From assembly GCA_021325555.1 (NCBI GenBank), contig JAJPGY010000032.1, positions 99,439 through 163,438 of the forward strand: DNA of 64,000 nucleotides, written 5' to 3'. A program made the translations under genes and the position numbers. Positions within the stretch are counted from its first letter, which is position 1, and every line of letters begins with the position of its first letter. The notes under the pieces are model-generated. The model saw only the letters and a program-made list of their open reading frames with translations. It was not told where the DNA came from and ran no database searches. This document shows positions 10,626-19,602 of this stretch, piece by piece. This stretch comes from Pseudomonadota bacterium. Its GTDB lineage: Bacteria > Cyanobacteriota > Vampirovibrionia > Obscuribacterales > Obscuribacteraceae.

Positions 10626-11915
10626 ATGGCGGGAACCGCGCTCGAAGCGGCAAGACGGTTGCTCGAGCAACGCGACCATGAGCGGTGCTTTCTGTCCGTC
10701 AAGGAGCACTGGCTCGCCAACCCTGACGACCGGGATGCGGTGAGGCTGCTCGCCGAGCTCATGACCGAGGTCGGCAAGAAAGATTTTGCCGAGAAGCTTG
10801 CCAGGCTGTGCGCGTCGGATACGTCCTTGAAGGACGATGCGCAGGGGCTGTTCGAGGTCGGTTTCCAGTTTATCGACGAACGGCAGCCGGAGCTTGCCGC
10901 CATGCTCCTCGAGCGCTGCGCGCGCCTGGCGCCGGACGAGCCTGCCGTGAGCTACGAGCTGGGGTTTGCCCTCATGTCCATGAAGCGCTACAAGGAGGCG
11001 ATCACGTATTTCAATCGGGCGCTGGCCAGGTGCGACGACTTCGACACGCGCCTGAACCTGGCCGTCGCCTACATCTGCACGCGCACGCCGCTCATGGCGC
11101 GGGAGATGATCGAGCGCATGGCGTCGCTTGTCGAAACCGATGAGGAGAAAAAGGAGCTTGACCATCAGCGTGTAGCCCTGGCTCGCCTGGAGTCCCTGGG
11201 CGCCAGGCCGAAGCTTTCCCCTCGCGATTGGCTCTATGTGCACTACGGCTCCATCCTGCTCACCGAGAGCGCGGACAAGGCCTCGGGCGGCAAGTTCGGG
11301 CTGCTCTGGAACGAGTACGCGGATGTCGCCCGCCAGCTTGTCGTCTTGAGGGGGGTGCTGGAAGGGCTCGGGGTGACCTTCGATGTCGTCGAGCACTACA
11401 GCTCGCTGTCGCGACCGCTGGCCCACGCGATGGCAGAGCTGCTCGGCGTGCCTTACGAGCTGTACAAGGGACCGAAGCGAGACGAGCGAGCCCTGCTCAT
11501 GATGGCATGGGCGAGCGACATCATCGGGCCGCACGAGAGCTTCATCGCCCATGAGATGCAGCGCAGCATCTTTGCCTTCGGGCTCACCTGGCGCGAGCAG
11601 CTGCCGGTAGCGCCCGAGTTGATCGGCTGCCTGGCCGAGGGCTGCGCCATGCCCTGGAGCGAGCGCTGGCGCGTCGAGCAGTGGGATGACGGCCGCGAGC
11701 CCACCTTCGCGCCGATGCTCGAGGAGCCGGAAGGGCCGGTGGAGGCGGCTGCAAAGATTCTGGACAAGGTTGCTCACCTGGAGGCCGACGCCGACGTTCT
11801 CCACGAGGTGCAGGAGATCGTCGCCTATTACGACTCGCTGCGCGGCCGCCTGCTTCTGGGCAACGTCAAGGCCTTTCCCGCGCGACCCGAGTACACCAAC
11901 GAGATCCCCGTATGA
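10626..11915 (+). CDS. TPR-containing protein of unknown function
   Basis: The 429-residue protein begins 2 bases after the lipA stop and overlaps cobS by 4 bases (ATGA), so it is translationally coupled to both. Residues about 10-170 are helical repeats of TPR character (YELGFALMSMKRYKEAITYFNRAL). The C-terminal half (about 190-429) has a different, probably globular character (LLWNEYADVARQLVVL, MAWASDIIGPHESFIAHEMQ) that I do not recognise. There is no signal peptide or membrane segment. The tight linkage suggests expression with LipA and CobS but does not give a function. Confidence 0.8.
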   Translation: MAGTALEAARRLLEQRDHERCFLSVKEHWLANPDDRDAVRLLAELMTEVGKKDFAEKLARLCASDTSLKDDAQGLFEVGFQFIDERQPELAAMLLERCARLAPDEPAVSYELGFALMSMKRYKEAITYFNRALARCDDFDTRLNLAVAYICTRTPLMAREMIERMASLVETDEEKKELDHQRVALARLESLGARPKLSPRDWLYVHYGSILLTESADKASGGKFGLLWNEYADVARQLVVLRGVLEGLGVTFDVVEHYSSLSRPLAHAMAELLGVPYELYKGPKRDERALLMMAWASDIIGPHESFIAHEMQRSIFAFGLTWREQLPVAPELIGCLAEGCAMPWSERWRVEQWDDGREPTFAPMLEEPEGPVEAAAKILDKVAHLEADADVLHEVQEIVAYYDSLRGRLLLGNVKAFPARPEYTNEIPV

Positions 11916-12694
11916 ACGCGCTGAAAAAATTCGCGGTAACGGCCAGCTTCGTCACGCGACTGCCGTTGTGCACGTTGCCCGCGGATCACGACAGCGGCGA
12001 GATGACCGGGCTGTCCAAGTATCTCCCGGCCGTGGGCTTCATTGTGGCGGCCGTGCTGCTGCTTCTCTCCTGGCTCTTGAGCCTGGCACACGCGACCGAC
12101 GTAATGACCGGGGCGTCGCTCACCACAGCCTGGCTGGTCCTGACCGGCGGCCTGCACTTCGACGGACTGATGGACACCGCCGACGGTGTCTTCTCCCACC
12201 GCGATCGCCAGCGCATGCTGGAGATCATGAGCGACAGCCGGGTGGGCAACTTCGGGGCCATGGCCGGGTGGTGCACGCTGCTCATCAAGTTCGCCGCCCT
12301 GAGCAGCCTGCCGCCGGCCGCCCTGACGGCGCCCATCGTCCTGGTGCCGGCCTGGGCCCGCTGGTGCGAAACCTTCGCAATCGGCGCCTTTCCCTATTTG
12401 AAAGAGGAGGGGATGGGAAAGATCTGGCACGACACCACTAAGTATCCGCGCGACCTGATTCTGGCCGCGCTGTTGCCGCTGGCTGCGACAATCGGATTTG
12501 CCTTCTCGGGTTCGCCTTCCGCCCTGGTCGTGGCCGGCGGGACGATGCTCTGCGGTCTGGCGGCATCGCGCCTGTTGAATCGCATCCTCGGCGGGCAGAC
12601 TGGTGACACTTACGGAGCCACCGTCGAGCTGGCGGAAGCCGGCGGCTTGGCTATCGCCGCCATCTTCTTCCGCTCGTGCCTGTCCGTCTGTTGA
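11912..12694 (+). CDS. cobS: Adenosylcobinamide-GDP ribazoletransferase
   Basis: CobS joins adenosylcobinamide-GDP and alpha-ribazole in the last stage of cobalamin assembly at the inner membrane. The 260-residue hydrophobic protein contains the family signature GGLHFDGLMDTADGVFSHRD followed by LEIMSDSRVGNFG, with several membrane segments before and after. Its ATG overlaps the stop of the preceding TPR gene. No other cob gene or cobalamin riboswitch is visible nearby, so the rest of the pathway must lie elsewhere. A B12-dependent-type radical SAM enzyme is encoded at 33660-35276. Confidence 0.93.
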   Translation: MNALKKFAVTASFVTRLPLCTLPADHDSGEMTGLSKYLPAVGFIVAAVLLLLSWLLSLAHATDVMTGASLTTAWLVLTGGLHFDGLMDTADGVFSHRDRQRMLEIMSDSRVGNFGAMAGWCTLLIKFAALSSLPPAALTAPIVLVPAWARWCETFAIGAFPYLKEEGMGKIWHDTTKYPRDLILAALLPLAATIGFAFSGSPSALVVAGGTMLCGLAASRLLNRILGGQTGDTYGATVELAEAGGLAIAAIFFRSCLSVC

Positions 12695-12725
12695 CGCTTT
12701 GTGAACGCCGGCGTCCCGAATGCCG

Positions 12726-13781
12726 TTAAAAGCCGCTGCTTTGCGGCTCGTTGCTGCCGTCGGTGCCGAAATGCTTGCCGGGGCCGAGACCCATGTTGCG
12801 CTCGGCTTCCTCCTGCTGCTTGGCCAGATCCTCCTGCGCCCCGCTCTGCCACTGCTGAAGCTGGCGCTGATACTCGGCCTGGTCGCGCTGGATCTTCTGA
12901 ATCAGGGTCAGCTTCTTGCCCCGGTAGAGGGCCACCTGCAGGATGTCGTTCTGCCGGTTCCGCCTGGCGCCCTCATAGATGCACTTGAGCTCGTCCACCG
13001 TCTGCGCCTTATCGAGCGCCTTTTTCAGGCAATAGCGATTGAGATCCTCCATGCCCAGATCCTCGGTGCTCCTGAGCAGATTGCACAGCTGCTGGGCGTT
13101 CTCCTCATCGTCAATCAGATCCCTCACCACCTTGCGCACGAGGTCGTCCATGCCCATCTGTTTGACGTCGTGGGCAAACTGCACCGCCTCCGGCACGGAC
13201 TTGATGCCCGTGTACGCTTTGTCCAGGGCCATGTGCGCCACGTCGTTAAGCGAAACCTCTTGCGCCTTGCGGGCCAGATCGAAGAGGTCCGGAACCGTTT
13301 TGGCGTCCTGCAGCAGATGATTGACGCACTCCCTGGTTATCTCGTAGAACTCGAAATGCCTGGCCTTCAAGGCGACCAGCAGATAATCCTCGCGGTTCTG
13401 GCATAAGGTCAGGGCCTTCTGCACGCACTGGCGCCTGGTCTCCATGAGCGGAAAGCCGTAAGTCTCGGTGAAGCTGGCGATGGCCAGGCACTTGGGAATG
13501 TCGCTGGCCGAGGCGAGCGCCGAGGCGATAATCGGCTGCGCCTTCTGCGGCTTGCCGGACTTCATGAACCGCCCTGCCTTCTCCAGCTGCACCTGCACCT
13601 CCGGGGTCAGCGGCGAGTCCGGCCAGGGCGTGCGCGCCGCCATAGCGGGCGCCATCGCCAGTAGTGCCAGCGCCGCAGTTGCCGGACCGATCATCCCCCA
13701 GACGTGGTTCCGCCGACCCGGCAAGGGCTTGGCAGCGCACAACAGATGAAGGCCAGTCGACTTGCTTGTCATACCAGTCAT
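12726..13781 (-). CDS. Secreted helical-repeat protein of unknown function
   Basis: The start at ATG 13781 is chosen because GGAG lies 7 bases upstream; the frame itself is open to 13868. The 351-residue product has a hydrophobic segment, MIGPATAALALLAMAPAMAA, preceded by about 29 polar residues, then TPR/SEL1-like helical repeats (AGRFMKSGKPQKAQPIIASAL). The last 40 residues are Gln-rich (YQRQLQQWQSGAQEDLAKQQ) and end in a polar tail. It is likely exported or anchored. It converges on cobS. I do not recognise the family. Confidence 0.75.
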   Translation of the reverse strand: MTGMTSKSTGLHLLCAAKPLPGRRNHVWGMIGPATAALALLAMAPAMAARTPWPDSPLTPEVQVQLEKAGRFMKSGKPQKAQPIIASALASASDIPKCLAIASFTETYGFPLMETRRQCVQKALTLCQNREDYLLVALKARHFEFYEITRECVNHLLQDAKTVPDLFDLARKAQEVSLNDVAHMALDKAYTGIKSVPEAVQFAHDVKQMGMDDLVRKVVRDLIDDEENAQQLCNLLRSTEDLGMEDLNRYCLKKALDKAQTVDELKCIYEGARRNRQNDILQVALYRGKKLTLIQKIQRDQAEYQRQLQQWQSGAQEDLAKQQEEAERNMGLGPGKHFGTDGSNEPQSSGF

Positions 13782-13940
13782 TGTACAACTCCCCGGACCC
13801 CGCCCCTGGCGATGGCTTTCCACGCCCGGGAAGATGAAGCCCACTTTTCCGAAAACGAATAAGGTCATGGATTATTCAGCGGCTCTGCACTGAATGGCAG
13901 GACAGTCAGTGCTCTCGAACCCCCGCCCTTCATAAGCAGG

Positions 13941-14309
13941 TCATACTGCGCCTTGCGCAACGAGCTTGTTCTCTTGATAGATGCGCACCCAGGCATAATA
14001 GTCAGGGTACGCGATTCCGGCTTGAGTTAGACCATCTCGCAGGAGAGAATATTCCCCTGTTACCGGCATGTGCAACTGCGCCTGGGAATATGACTCTAAG
14101 TCTCGGATCAAGAAGCGCTTGAAGTCGCGCGGTTCAGGAAGGTTCCCCTCGATGTGACTGCGGGCAAGCGAATCCATCTGGCTGGAGGCGGCAAGCGGCA
14201 TAACAAGCAAGATGCCGCAAGCAGCCATAATCATGGAGTGCTGCGGAATCTTTTGGTCTACTGTCCTCCCGAAACAAGGACCGTAACGATTCTGGCAATA
14301 ATCCTCCAC
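13941..14309 (-). CDS. Small exported protein of unknown function
   Basis: This 122-residue frame contains a signal-like segment MIMAACGILLVMPLAASSQ starting at residue 26, so translation may begin at an internal ATG. The mature part (RDFKRFLIRDLESYSQAQLH, then YPDYYAWVRIYQENK) looks like a compact globular domain. It begins 6 bases after the GH75-like frame on the same strand, and both lie in a patch of lower GC than the surroundings. Function unknown. Confidence 0.55.
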   Translation of the reverse strand: MEDYCQNRYGPCFGRTVDQKIPQHSMIMAACGILLVMPLAASSQMDSLARSHIEGNLPEPRDFKRFLIRDLESYSQAQLHMPVTGEYSLLRDGLTQAGIAYPDYYAWVRIYQENKLVAQGAV

Positions 14310-14315
14310 CCGTAA

Positions 14316-14771
14316 TCAGTTTGAAAACCAGGTTGCCATCACCCCGAACGCCTGCTCACCGAGCCGGTTGATCTCGGGCTGGCTGACAGAGCCATCTGGA
14401 TCAATGTGCACGTTCGCCAGTGCGTAGAATTGGACATTAGGCACGCTGTTGTCACCATTATTGCCGGGATCAAGCGCCTCTGCCAGATGACTCGATCCCT
14501 GGGTGTGGACCTGCGTGTTACTGTTGTCTGCGGCGGAGTTATCCGCATAAACAGCATACTCGGCGCGTCCATCGTGACGGACGGCGACGATCGCTCCCGC
14601 TGGTATACCGTGTGACTGAGCCCAACCCGGATTAATAGCGACGTAATTGGTGATTTGGGCACTGATCTTTCCGCCAAAATAAGACGTGCCGGTGCCGATG
14701 CCCGTGCCGTCGGTGTCTACCGACGTCTCCCCGCTGGTGCGATCGCTTTGAGAGCTGTTGTAAGACACCAC
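14316..14771 (-). CDS. GH75 chitosanase-like fragment, possibly 5'-truncated
   Basis: The 151-residue frame resembles the glycoside hydrolase family 75 core: a VDTDG motif, then ITNYVAINPGWAQSHGIPAG and a strand pair AEYAVYADNS followed by GSSHLAEAL. In classical GH75 enzymes a Glu precedes the Ser of the last motif; here the text reads QGSS. The only start is a GTG at 14771, yet the frame stays open upstream for about 36 more codons (RRYSFDVQ and onward) without any usual start codon and then meets a stop, so the signal peptide and N-terminus appear lost or frameshifted. Family assignment is from pattern memory and needs a profile search. Confidence 0.4.
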   Translation of the reverse strand: MVSYNSSQSDRTSGETSVDTDGTGIGTGTSYFGGKISAQITNYVAINPGWAQSHGIPAGAIVAVRHDGRAEYAVYADNSAADNSNTQVHTQGSSHLAEALDPGNNGDNSVPNVQFYALANVHIDPDGSVSQPEINRLGEQAFGVMATWFSN

Positions 14772-15048
14772 ATCGGCGGGAACGAGGTGTCGGATGAAGA
14801 ATAGTATTTGCCGAAGGTTAGGGGATAGGGATAAAGGCTGAGGGATAGGTGATTGGACGTCGAAACTATAACGACGGCCCGGTTAGCCGTCCATACACGA
14901 AACTGCGTAGAAGATCCCGAAACCACGGCCGGACCGGCGATAAGCAGCCGCTCAGAGCTCAGGTTGTCACCGGCACCACCAAGAGCGCAAGAAGCACCGT
15001 CTTTCCGTCGTCGAGGACGTTCGGCCGCCGACCTCAGATACCACCTCT
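14772..15048. other. Low-GC gap between the GH38 gene and the GH75-like fragment
   Basis: About 277 bases with purine-rich short repeats (GGGATAGG occurs three times between 14821 and 14850). It may contain the degraded 5' end of the GH75-like gene. No complete gene, terminator or RNA is apparent. Confidence 0.4.
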
Positions 15049-17802
15049 TCAATCTGGTCGCGGAAGCAGGAACTTCACGGTAATGAGCTCGTTGGGACAG
15101 AAGGCAAGCGACAGCACGTTCTGCAGGCGAGCCCCCGGCGCAGGAGCACCGCCGGCGGAGACCTCCGGCACAAGCTCGTCCTGCTCCTGACCACTGAGCG
15201 AACAACGGCAAGCCCTGAGGAGATCGAAGCCGATCTCCATCGTCAACTGTTGGGGAGCGCAGGTCACATTGAGCAGCCGCAGCAGGGCGCTGGTGCCGCC
15301 ATCGGCGATATGAAAAGCGCTCAGCCGGATCGCCTGATTAGTAAGGCGGATGCAGGAAGCCGCGCCGCCCTCAGCACTCGCGCGCGCCGGCGCCGCCCAG
15401 AGGCAGCCCTCGAATTGATCGGCGAGCGAGTAAGCCTGGACGATCTGCTCGTCGCTCGGACCATCTCCCGAGCCTGCCGCAGAGCCGGCAGGCAGCGGAG
15501 CCCAGCCGTAGCGAGCCCGGTTCTCACCCGGGCAGTTTGCTCCGGGAGTCGGCAGGTGCGGGCCGGCACCGCCGCCACGCGTCAGCATCCGCCCCCGCGA
15601 GAGAATGGAGACGGCCCTTAAAATCGTGAGCGACACCTGGTTTCCCTCTACACCGTATTCGGGCAGCCCTTGATTCAGGAAAACCTGCCCGTTGGCGATG
15701 AAGAACCGCTGGCACGGGAAGCGATCGAGCGGCGCCTCCGTGCCCGGCTCGACGGGCAACTGCGCCGAATTGATCTCGTGCGCGCGCTCGACCACGCTGA
15801 AATGATTCTCCGAATACGTTCTTGTAACCGCGCCGCCGGCATCGAAGACAACCTCCAGGCGATGATCGGCCGACCGGTTCTCCCAGGTGGTCTCGAAAAA
15901 GATCATGGGCACGCCGCGCCGCAGCGAGATCTCTGTCCGGATAAGGTGCCTTCTGGTTTTTCCGCTGCGCACCATACGCGGTATCGCATCGGAGCCCTGC
16001 ACCTGCGCGCCCTCGGGGATCTCCAGAGAATGCGTGACGATAAGCGAGCCTGCCAGCGGCCCCCGGTCGCCGACCTTGACCGAGCGCAGCGAGGCAGCAA
16101 CCGGCACGTCTCCCGGGAGCGGATCGAAGTTGTACGTGTCGCCCCCGTCTCCCACATCCCGCAAGGCCAGCCCGAGATTGAAACGCCTGCCTTGCTGGGC
16201 GCCGGCCGTCACATCGACCGTGAGCCGTCCTTCGGAGTCCAGCTCGAGCGAGAGAAGCCCGTTGCCTATCTTACGCCCGCTGACCCGCACGCGCTGGTGG
16301 CTGGACTTACCTGCCGCCCGCACCGGCCAGGGGCGTTCGCGCCAGCCGAGCGGTGGTACCGCCTCAGCCCACACCCAGGCCTCGTTGAGCGCCACGTTCT
16401 TGTAGTAAGTGGCTAGCTCTCCGCCACCGAAAAGCTCGTCATGCGGTTTGCTCGAGATCATCTGCAGGTCATTCGAGCGCCGCGGCGGCGCCGCCTCAAG
16501 ATCGGAAGCCCAGCGCACCTTGACCGGGCCGGACACCTCGTGGGCGGAAAGATTGCAGAGGTAAAGGCGGTCGAATCCGAAGGCCGGGTCTCGATGAGAC
16601 AAGCCGGACATCGCGTCTTGCCCGGCAACCAGCTCCTGCGTCTCCGCCTCCACGGCATCCAGCACCGCGTGCAGACGCCTGGTCCTCACCTGCATCTCAT
16701 CGTGCACGGCATCGACGCTGCAGCCGCAGATGCTGTCGTGAGGATGATTCTGGAGAAGCAGCCGCCAGGCGTGCTCCATCTGCGCGGCCGGGTACGCCCG
16801 GCGCCCCAGCACGTGCAGCACGGACAGCAACGGCTCCCACAGCCTGATCAGCCGGTGCTCAGCGATCCTGTTCTCCCGCTTCAGATAAAGCCTCGAAGAC
16901 AGCACGCCGGCGAGCATGTACGCGTGTCCATGCTGGCGGGCCTGCGCGTTGCTTCGCAACTCGCCTGCGACCAGCTTGATCCCTTCCCCGTTTCCTGTCG
17001 CGGACTGCGCGACTTTGCCCAGGAACTCGGAAAGCGGCAGCAACGCGACCTTCGCCCCCGATCGCTCCTCAAGCGCGCTGGCGGCTTCCGCCAGCCGCTG
17101 CTCAAAAGCAGGCGGCGGGCCGAGGTGGTCGCCGCCCACCGGATGCAGCGCGCCGTCGACCAGCGCACAGTAGGCCGGCGCCAGCCCGGCCGCGTCTGGT
17201 CGACGATCGAGATAGCCGAGCAGGTCCTCGACACGGGCGGCGGCCGGGATGTTCTCGTGAAAGATGAAGCTGGTGTAGCCGCGCGACAGGTGATAGGCAA
17301 GCACCCGGCTGCCGTCCGGGCTCTGCCACCAGAACGCCGGCCCGCCCTCGAGGGCGGGCACGCCTCGCCAGACCACCGCGCTGGTGATACCAAATCCGCT
17401 GAGTATCCGCGGCAGATCCTGGCTGTGCCCGAAGGTGTCCGGACAGTACCCGATCATGGCCGGCGGTCCGAACTTGCCGGTAGCTGCCAGCCCCAGCGCC
17501 AGATTGCGAACCAGGCTCTCCCCGCAAACGAGCATCTGATCCGCGAGCACGTACCATGGTCCTGCCGCCAGAACCCGGTCAGTCATGAGCTTGCGCAGGC
17601 GCGGCGCCAGCTCGCCGTCCACCGCCGTCGAGTCCTCGAGGACGGCCGCCTGCCCGTCGAAGTAGAAGCTGGGCAGCTCGCCCGATTCCAGCTTCTCGAC
17701 CACCTTGCGCACCACGGTCAACAGGCGCGTGCGGAAGCCCTCGAAGGGCAGATACCACTCGCGGTCCCAGTGCGTGTGCAGATAAAGGAAGACGGTGCTC
17801 AC
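15049..17802 (-). CDS. Glycoside hydrolase family 38 alpha-mannosidase-like enzyme
   Basis: The 917-residue protein opens with YLHTHWDREWYLPFEGFRTR, the GH38 zinc-site motif (His and Asp), and has GYCPDTFGHSQDLPRIL, where the Asp corresponds to the catalytic nucleophile. NHPHDSICGCSVDAVHDEM supplies further metal ligands. The C-terminal beta-sandwich domains follow. It should cleave terminal alpha-mannosides, metal-dependently. There is no signal peptide, so it is probably cytoplasmic, acting on imported or endogenous mannosides. It starts 4 bases after the stop of the TIM-barrel gene upstream, so the two are coupled. Confidence 0.9.
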   Translation of the reverse strand: MSTVFLYLHTHWDREWYLPFEGFRTRLLTVVRKVVEKLESGELPSFYFDGQAAVLEDSTAVDGELAPRLRKLMTDRVLAAGPWYVLADQMLVCGESLVRNLALGLAATGKFGPPAMIGYCPDTFGHSQDLPRILSGFGITSAVVWRGVPALEGGPAFWWQSPDGSRVLAYHLSRGYTSFIFHENIPAAARVEDLLGYLDRRPDAAGLAPAYCALVDGALHPVGGDHLGPPPAFEQRLAEAASALEERSGAKVALLPLSEFLGKVAQSATGNGEGIKLVAGELRSNAQARQHGHAYMLAGVLSSRLYLKRENRIAEHRLIRLWEPLLSVLHVLGRRAYPAAQMEHAWRLLLQNHPHDSICGCSVDAVHDEMQVRTRRLHAVLDAVEAETQELVAGQDAMSGLSHRDPAFGFDRLYLCNLSAHEVSGPVKVRWASDLEAAPPRRSNDLQMISSKPHDELFGGGELATYYKNVALNEAWVWAEAVPPLGWRERPWPVRAAGKSSHQRVRVSGRKIGNGLLSLELDSEGRLTVDVTAGAQQGRRFNLGLALRDVGDGGDTYNFDPLPGDVPVAASLRSVKVGDRGPLAGSLIVTHSLEIPEGAQVQGSDAIPRMVRSGKTRRHLIRTEISLRRGVPMIFFETTWENRSADHRLEVVFDAGGAVTRTYSENHFSVVERAHEINSAQLPVEPGTEAPLDRFPCQRFFIANGQVFLNQGLPEYGVEGNQVSLTILRAVSILSRGRMLTRGGGAGPHLPTPGANCPGENRARYGWAPLPAGSAAGSGDGPSDEQIVQAYSLADQFEGCLWAAPARASAEGGAASCIRLTNQAIRLSAFHIADGGTSALLRLLNVTCAPQQLTMEIGFDLLRACRCSLSGQEQDELVPEVSAGGAPAPGARLQNVLSLAFCPNELITVKFLLPRPD

Positions 17803-17806
17803 CGGA

Positions 17807-18682
17807 TCATCCCCTCACGAGCGGCGCCAGCACCGCCATACTGGCATCGAGCGCCAGGGGCAGCTCGGCGGGATCGTCGCCGACAAACTCGTCGTCCAGG
17901 CGGATGGAGAAGCTGCCGGTAAAATCATATAGCTTCAAGGCCTCGACCAGCTGCCGCCAGTCGATCTGCCCGCGCCCGGGCAGCCGATAGCGCCACCACA
18001 GCGGCCCGAACAGCCCGTTTTGCGAGATAAGCTCCCGGTTGATCTCGACGTCGTTGGCCATCACCTGCTCGATGGCCGGCATGAACTGGGGCAGCAGCTT
18101 AAGGTAATCGATCCCCTGCCAGGCGCAGTCTGCCGGCGAAAATGACAGGGAAAGCCCTGGGCACGACGAGAGAATGTCCCGCCAGACCAGCGGGCTCAGG
18201 GGCGCCCAGCGGCCCAGGCTCGTCCGGCGGTAGCCGGCCGGGGTGTCCAGCCTGAGCAGGAGCTTGACCCCGAGCGCCGCGCACCGGTCGATTGCCGGCT
18301 GCGCGGCCGCCTCCAGCGCCGCCGCCTGCTCCTCGCCGCCCCGGCAATCGAGGACAAAAGTAAGGCGCTTGGCCGCCAGCTCGGCAGCCACCAGCGACAG
18401 CTTGCCAATCATCGCCCGAAAGTCGGCAACCGACTTTTTGGCCCGCGCGTCCAGGCAGTACTCCAGGTTCAGGCAGCTCACCTCCACGCCGCTTGCCGCG
18501 GCCAGCTCCCTGACCGACCGCAGATGGCGCCGCTCCCGGCCGGAAAGCTGCCCCGAGCCCCGACTCGAGGCTTTGAACGGCTGGAAGGTGTATTCAAGAG
18601 CGCTTATCTTTCTGCCGGCGGCCAGCCTGACGGCCTCTTCCAGGCCGTAACCAAATCTGGTGGCATCAAGGGCAAGCAGCAT
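17807..18682 (-). CDS. Xylose-isomerase-like TIM-barrel protein (sugar phosphate isomerase/epimerase type)
   Basis: The 291-residue product has the layout of the AP_endonuc_2 / sugar isomerase superfamily: MLLALDATRFGYGLEEAVRLA, ISALEYTFQPF, SCLNLEYC, LTFVLDCRGG, LLLRLDTPAG and a C-terminal GSFSIRLDDEF strand. The usual full set of metal-binding Glu/Asp/His is only partly evident, so the chemistry is uncertain. It is the first gene of a two-gene unit with the GH38 mannosidase, suggesting a joint role in sugar or glycoconjugate catabolism. Confidence 0.7.
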   Translation of the reverse strand: MLLALDATRFGYGLEEAVRLAAGRKISALEYTFQPFKASSRGSGQLSGRERRHLRSVRELAAASGVEVSCLNLEYCLDARAKKSVADFRAMIGKLSLVAAELAAKRLTFVLDCRGGEEQAAALEAAAQPAIDRCAALGVKLLLRLDTPAGYRRTSLGRWAPLSPLVWRDILSSCPGLSLSFSPADCAWQGIDYLKLLPQFMPAIEQVMANDVEINRELISQNGLFGPLWWRYRLPGRGQIDWRQLVEALKLYDFTGSFSIRLDDEFVGDDPAELPLALDASMAVLAPLVRG

Positions 18683-18739
18683 GCCTTAGTTTAGCAGAGC
18701 GTCTCTTGCCGCCCCCGCGCTTGCCGGCCCCTGGCGTGC

Positions 18740-19381
18740 CTACATGCTCATCATGTAATCGCGGCGGACGAACGGGTCGGTTATGTCGTTGAGATCCATG
18801 CGCCTCATGGTCACCGCCATGTAATCGCCGTCTCTGTTGATCGACAGGGTAACCGTGGTTCCCGGTGTGCCGACGATCATGTCGTAAACCTCTTCCTTGG
18901 TCAGCCCTACCGTCGGCACGCCATCGACAGCCAGGATCACGTCGTTTTGCCTGAGACCGACCTCCTGGGCCGGCGTCTGGGGGAAGACCCGGTTGATGAC
19001 CGGCGGGCGCCCGGCGAACAGGACGAACTTGACGCCGATGATGCCGATCCCCGATTCGACCTGGGCGCTCAGGTTATCCTGCTTGACCGATCCTGTCGCC
19101 TTGCGGCGGATGTCAGCGCGACCGCGCCCCCAGCCGCCGGACTGTCCGCCCGAGGCCGAGCCGCTAAGCCCGCCGCCCTTCTCCGTCTTCTGCACCTTTC
19201 CCTGCAGCGGCGTTTTGGGCTTCTCGCCGCCGCCCGGCTCGGCCGGGACAGCCCGCGTATCTATCCTGGGCGTGTCCGGCTTCAATTGGGGCGGCTCCTG
19301 GGCAACAGCCCGCAGCGAGGGCGGCGGCATGAAGGCCAGCATGAAAGCTCCGGCAACGGCAAACGCCCTTCCGAACAGCAT
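18740..19381 (-). CDS. Exported PDZ-domain protein
   Basis: Starting at ATG 19381 the product has 213 residues with a signal peptide (MLFGRAFAVAGAFMLAFMPP ending near AVAQ), a Pro/Gly/Lys-rich linker, and a C-terminal PDZ domain: INRVFPQTPAQEVGLRQNDV, then ILAVDGVPTVGLTKEEVYDM and GTPGTTVTLSINRDG. There is no protease domain. It probably acts as a periplasmic or surface adaptor. The frame is open to 19435, but the upstream part lacks signal-peptide character. It is divergent from mdh. Confidence 0.8.
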   Translation of the reverse strand: MLFGRAFAVAGAFMLAFMPPPSLRAVAQEPPQLKPDTPRIDTRAVPAEPGGGEKPKTPLQGKVQKTEKGGGLSGSASGGQSGGWGRGRADIRRKATGSVKQDNLSAQVESGIGIIGVKFVLFAGRPPVINRVFPQTPAQEVGLRQNDVILAVDGVPTVGLTKEEVYDMIVGTPGTTVTLSINRDGDYMAVTMRRMDLNDITDPFVRRDYMMSM

Positions 19382-19568
19382 GATGCGCCTCTCAATCCGC
19401 GATTGCCTCAACCTTGCCACCCCCGGGCCGGCCATTCGTGCGATGAGGACCGGGAACCCCCCGAGCTCTTCAGACAGTCATCGACCTTCCACAGTTCCCG
19501 ACAGAGGATCGGAATTCATATACTTAAGAATACCCATTTCCGCCATAAGCTGCCCACCCTTTCGCCCG

Positions 19569-19574
19569 TATAAT
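19569..19574 (+). promoter_or_regulatory. -10 element upstream of mdh
   Basis: A perfect TATAAT lies 29 bases before the GTG start of mdh, which would put the transcript start near 19581 with a short leader containing the GGGAGGA ribosome-binding site. I see no good -35 at 16-18 bases, so strength is unclear. Confidence 0.4.
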
Positions 19575-19602
19575 TGATCACGCCAAACCGGGAGGACGAA
19601 TC

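Noticed and set aside
11700..11930. Cobalamin riboswitch upstream of cobS
   Set aside because: cobS starts inside an operon and no B12-box-like sequence or suitable untranslated leader exists there.
14717..15211. Minus-strand frame overlapping the GH75-like and GH38 genes
   Set aside because: It is out of frame with both and rich in Arg/Ser/Cys; the GH38 C-terminus is well supported in the other frame.
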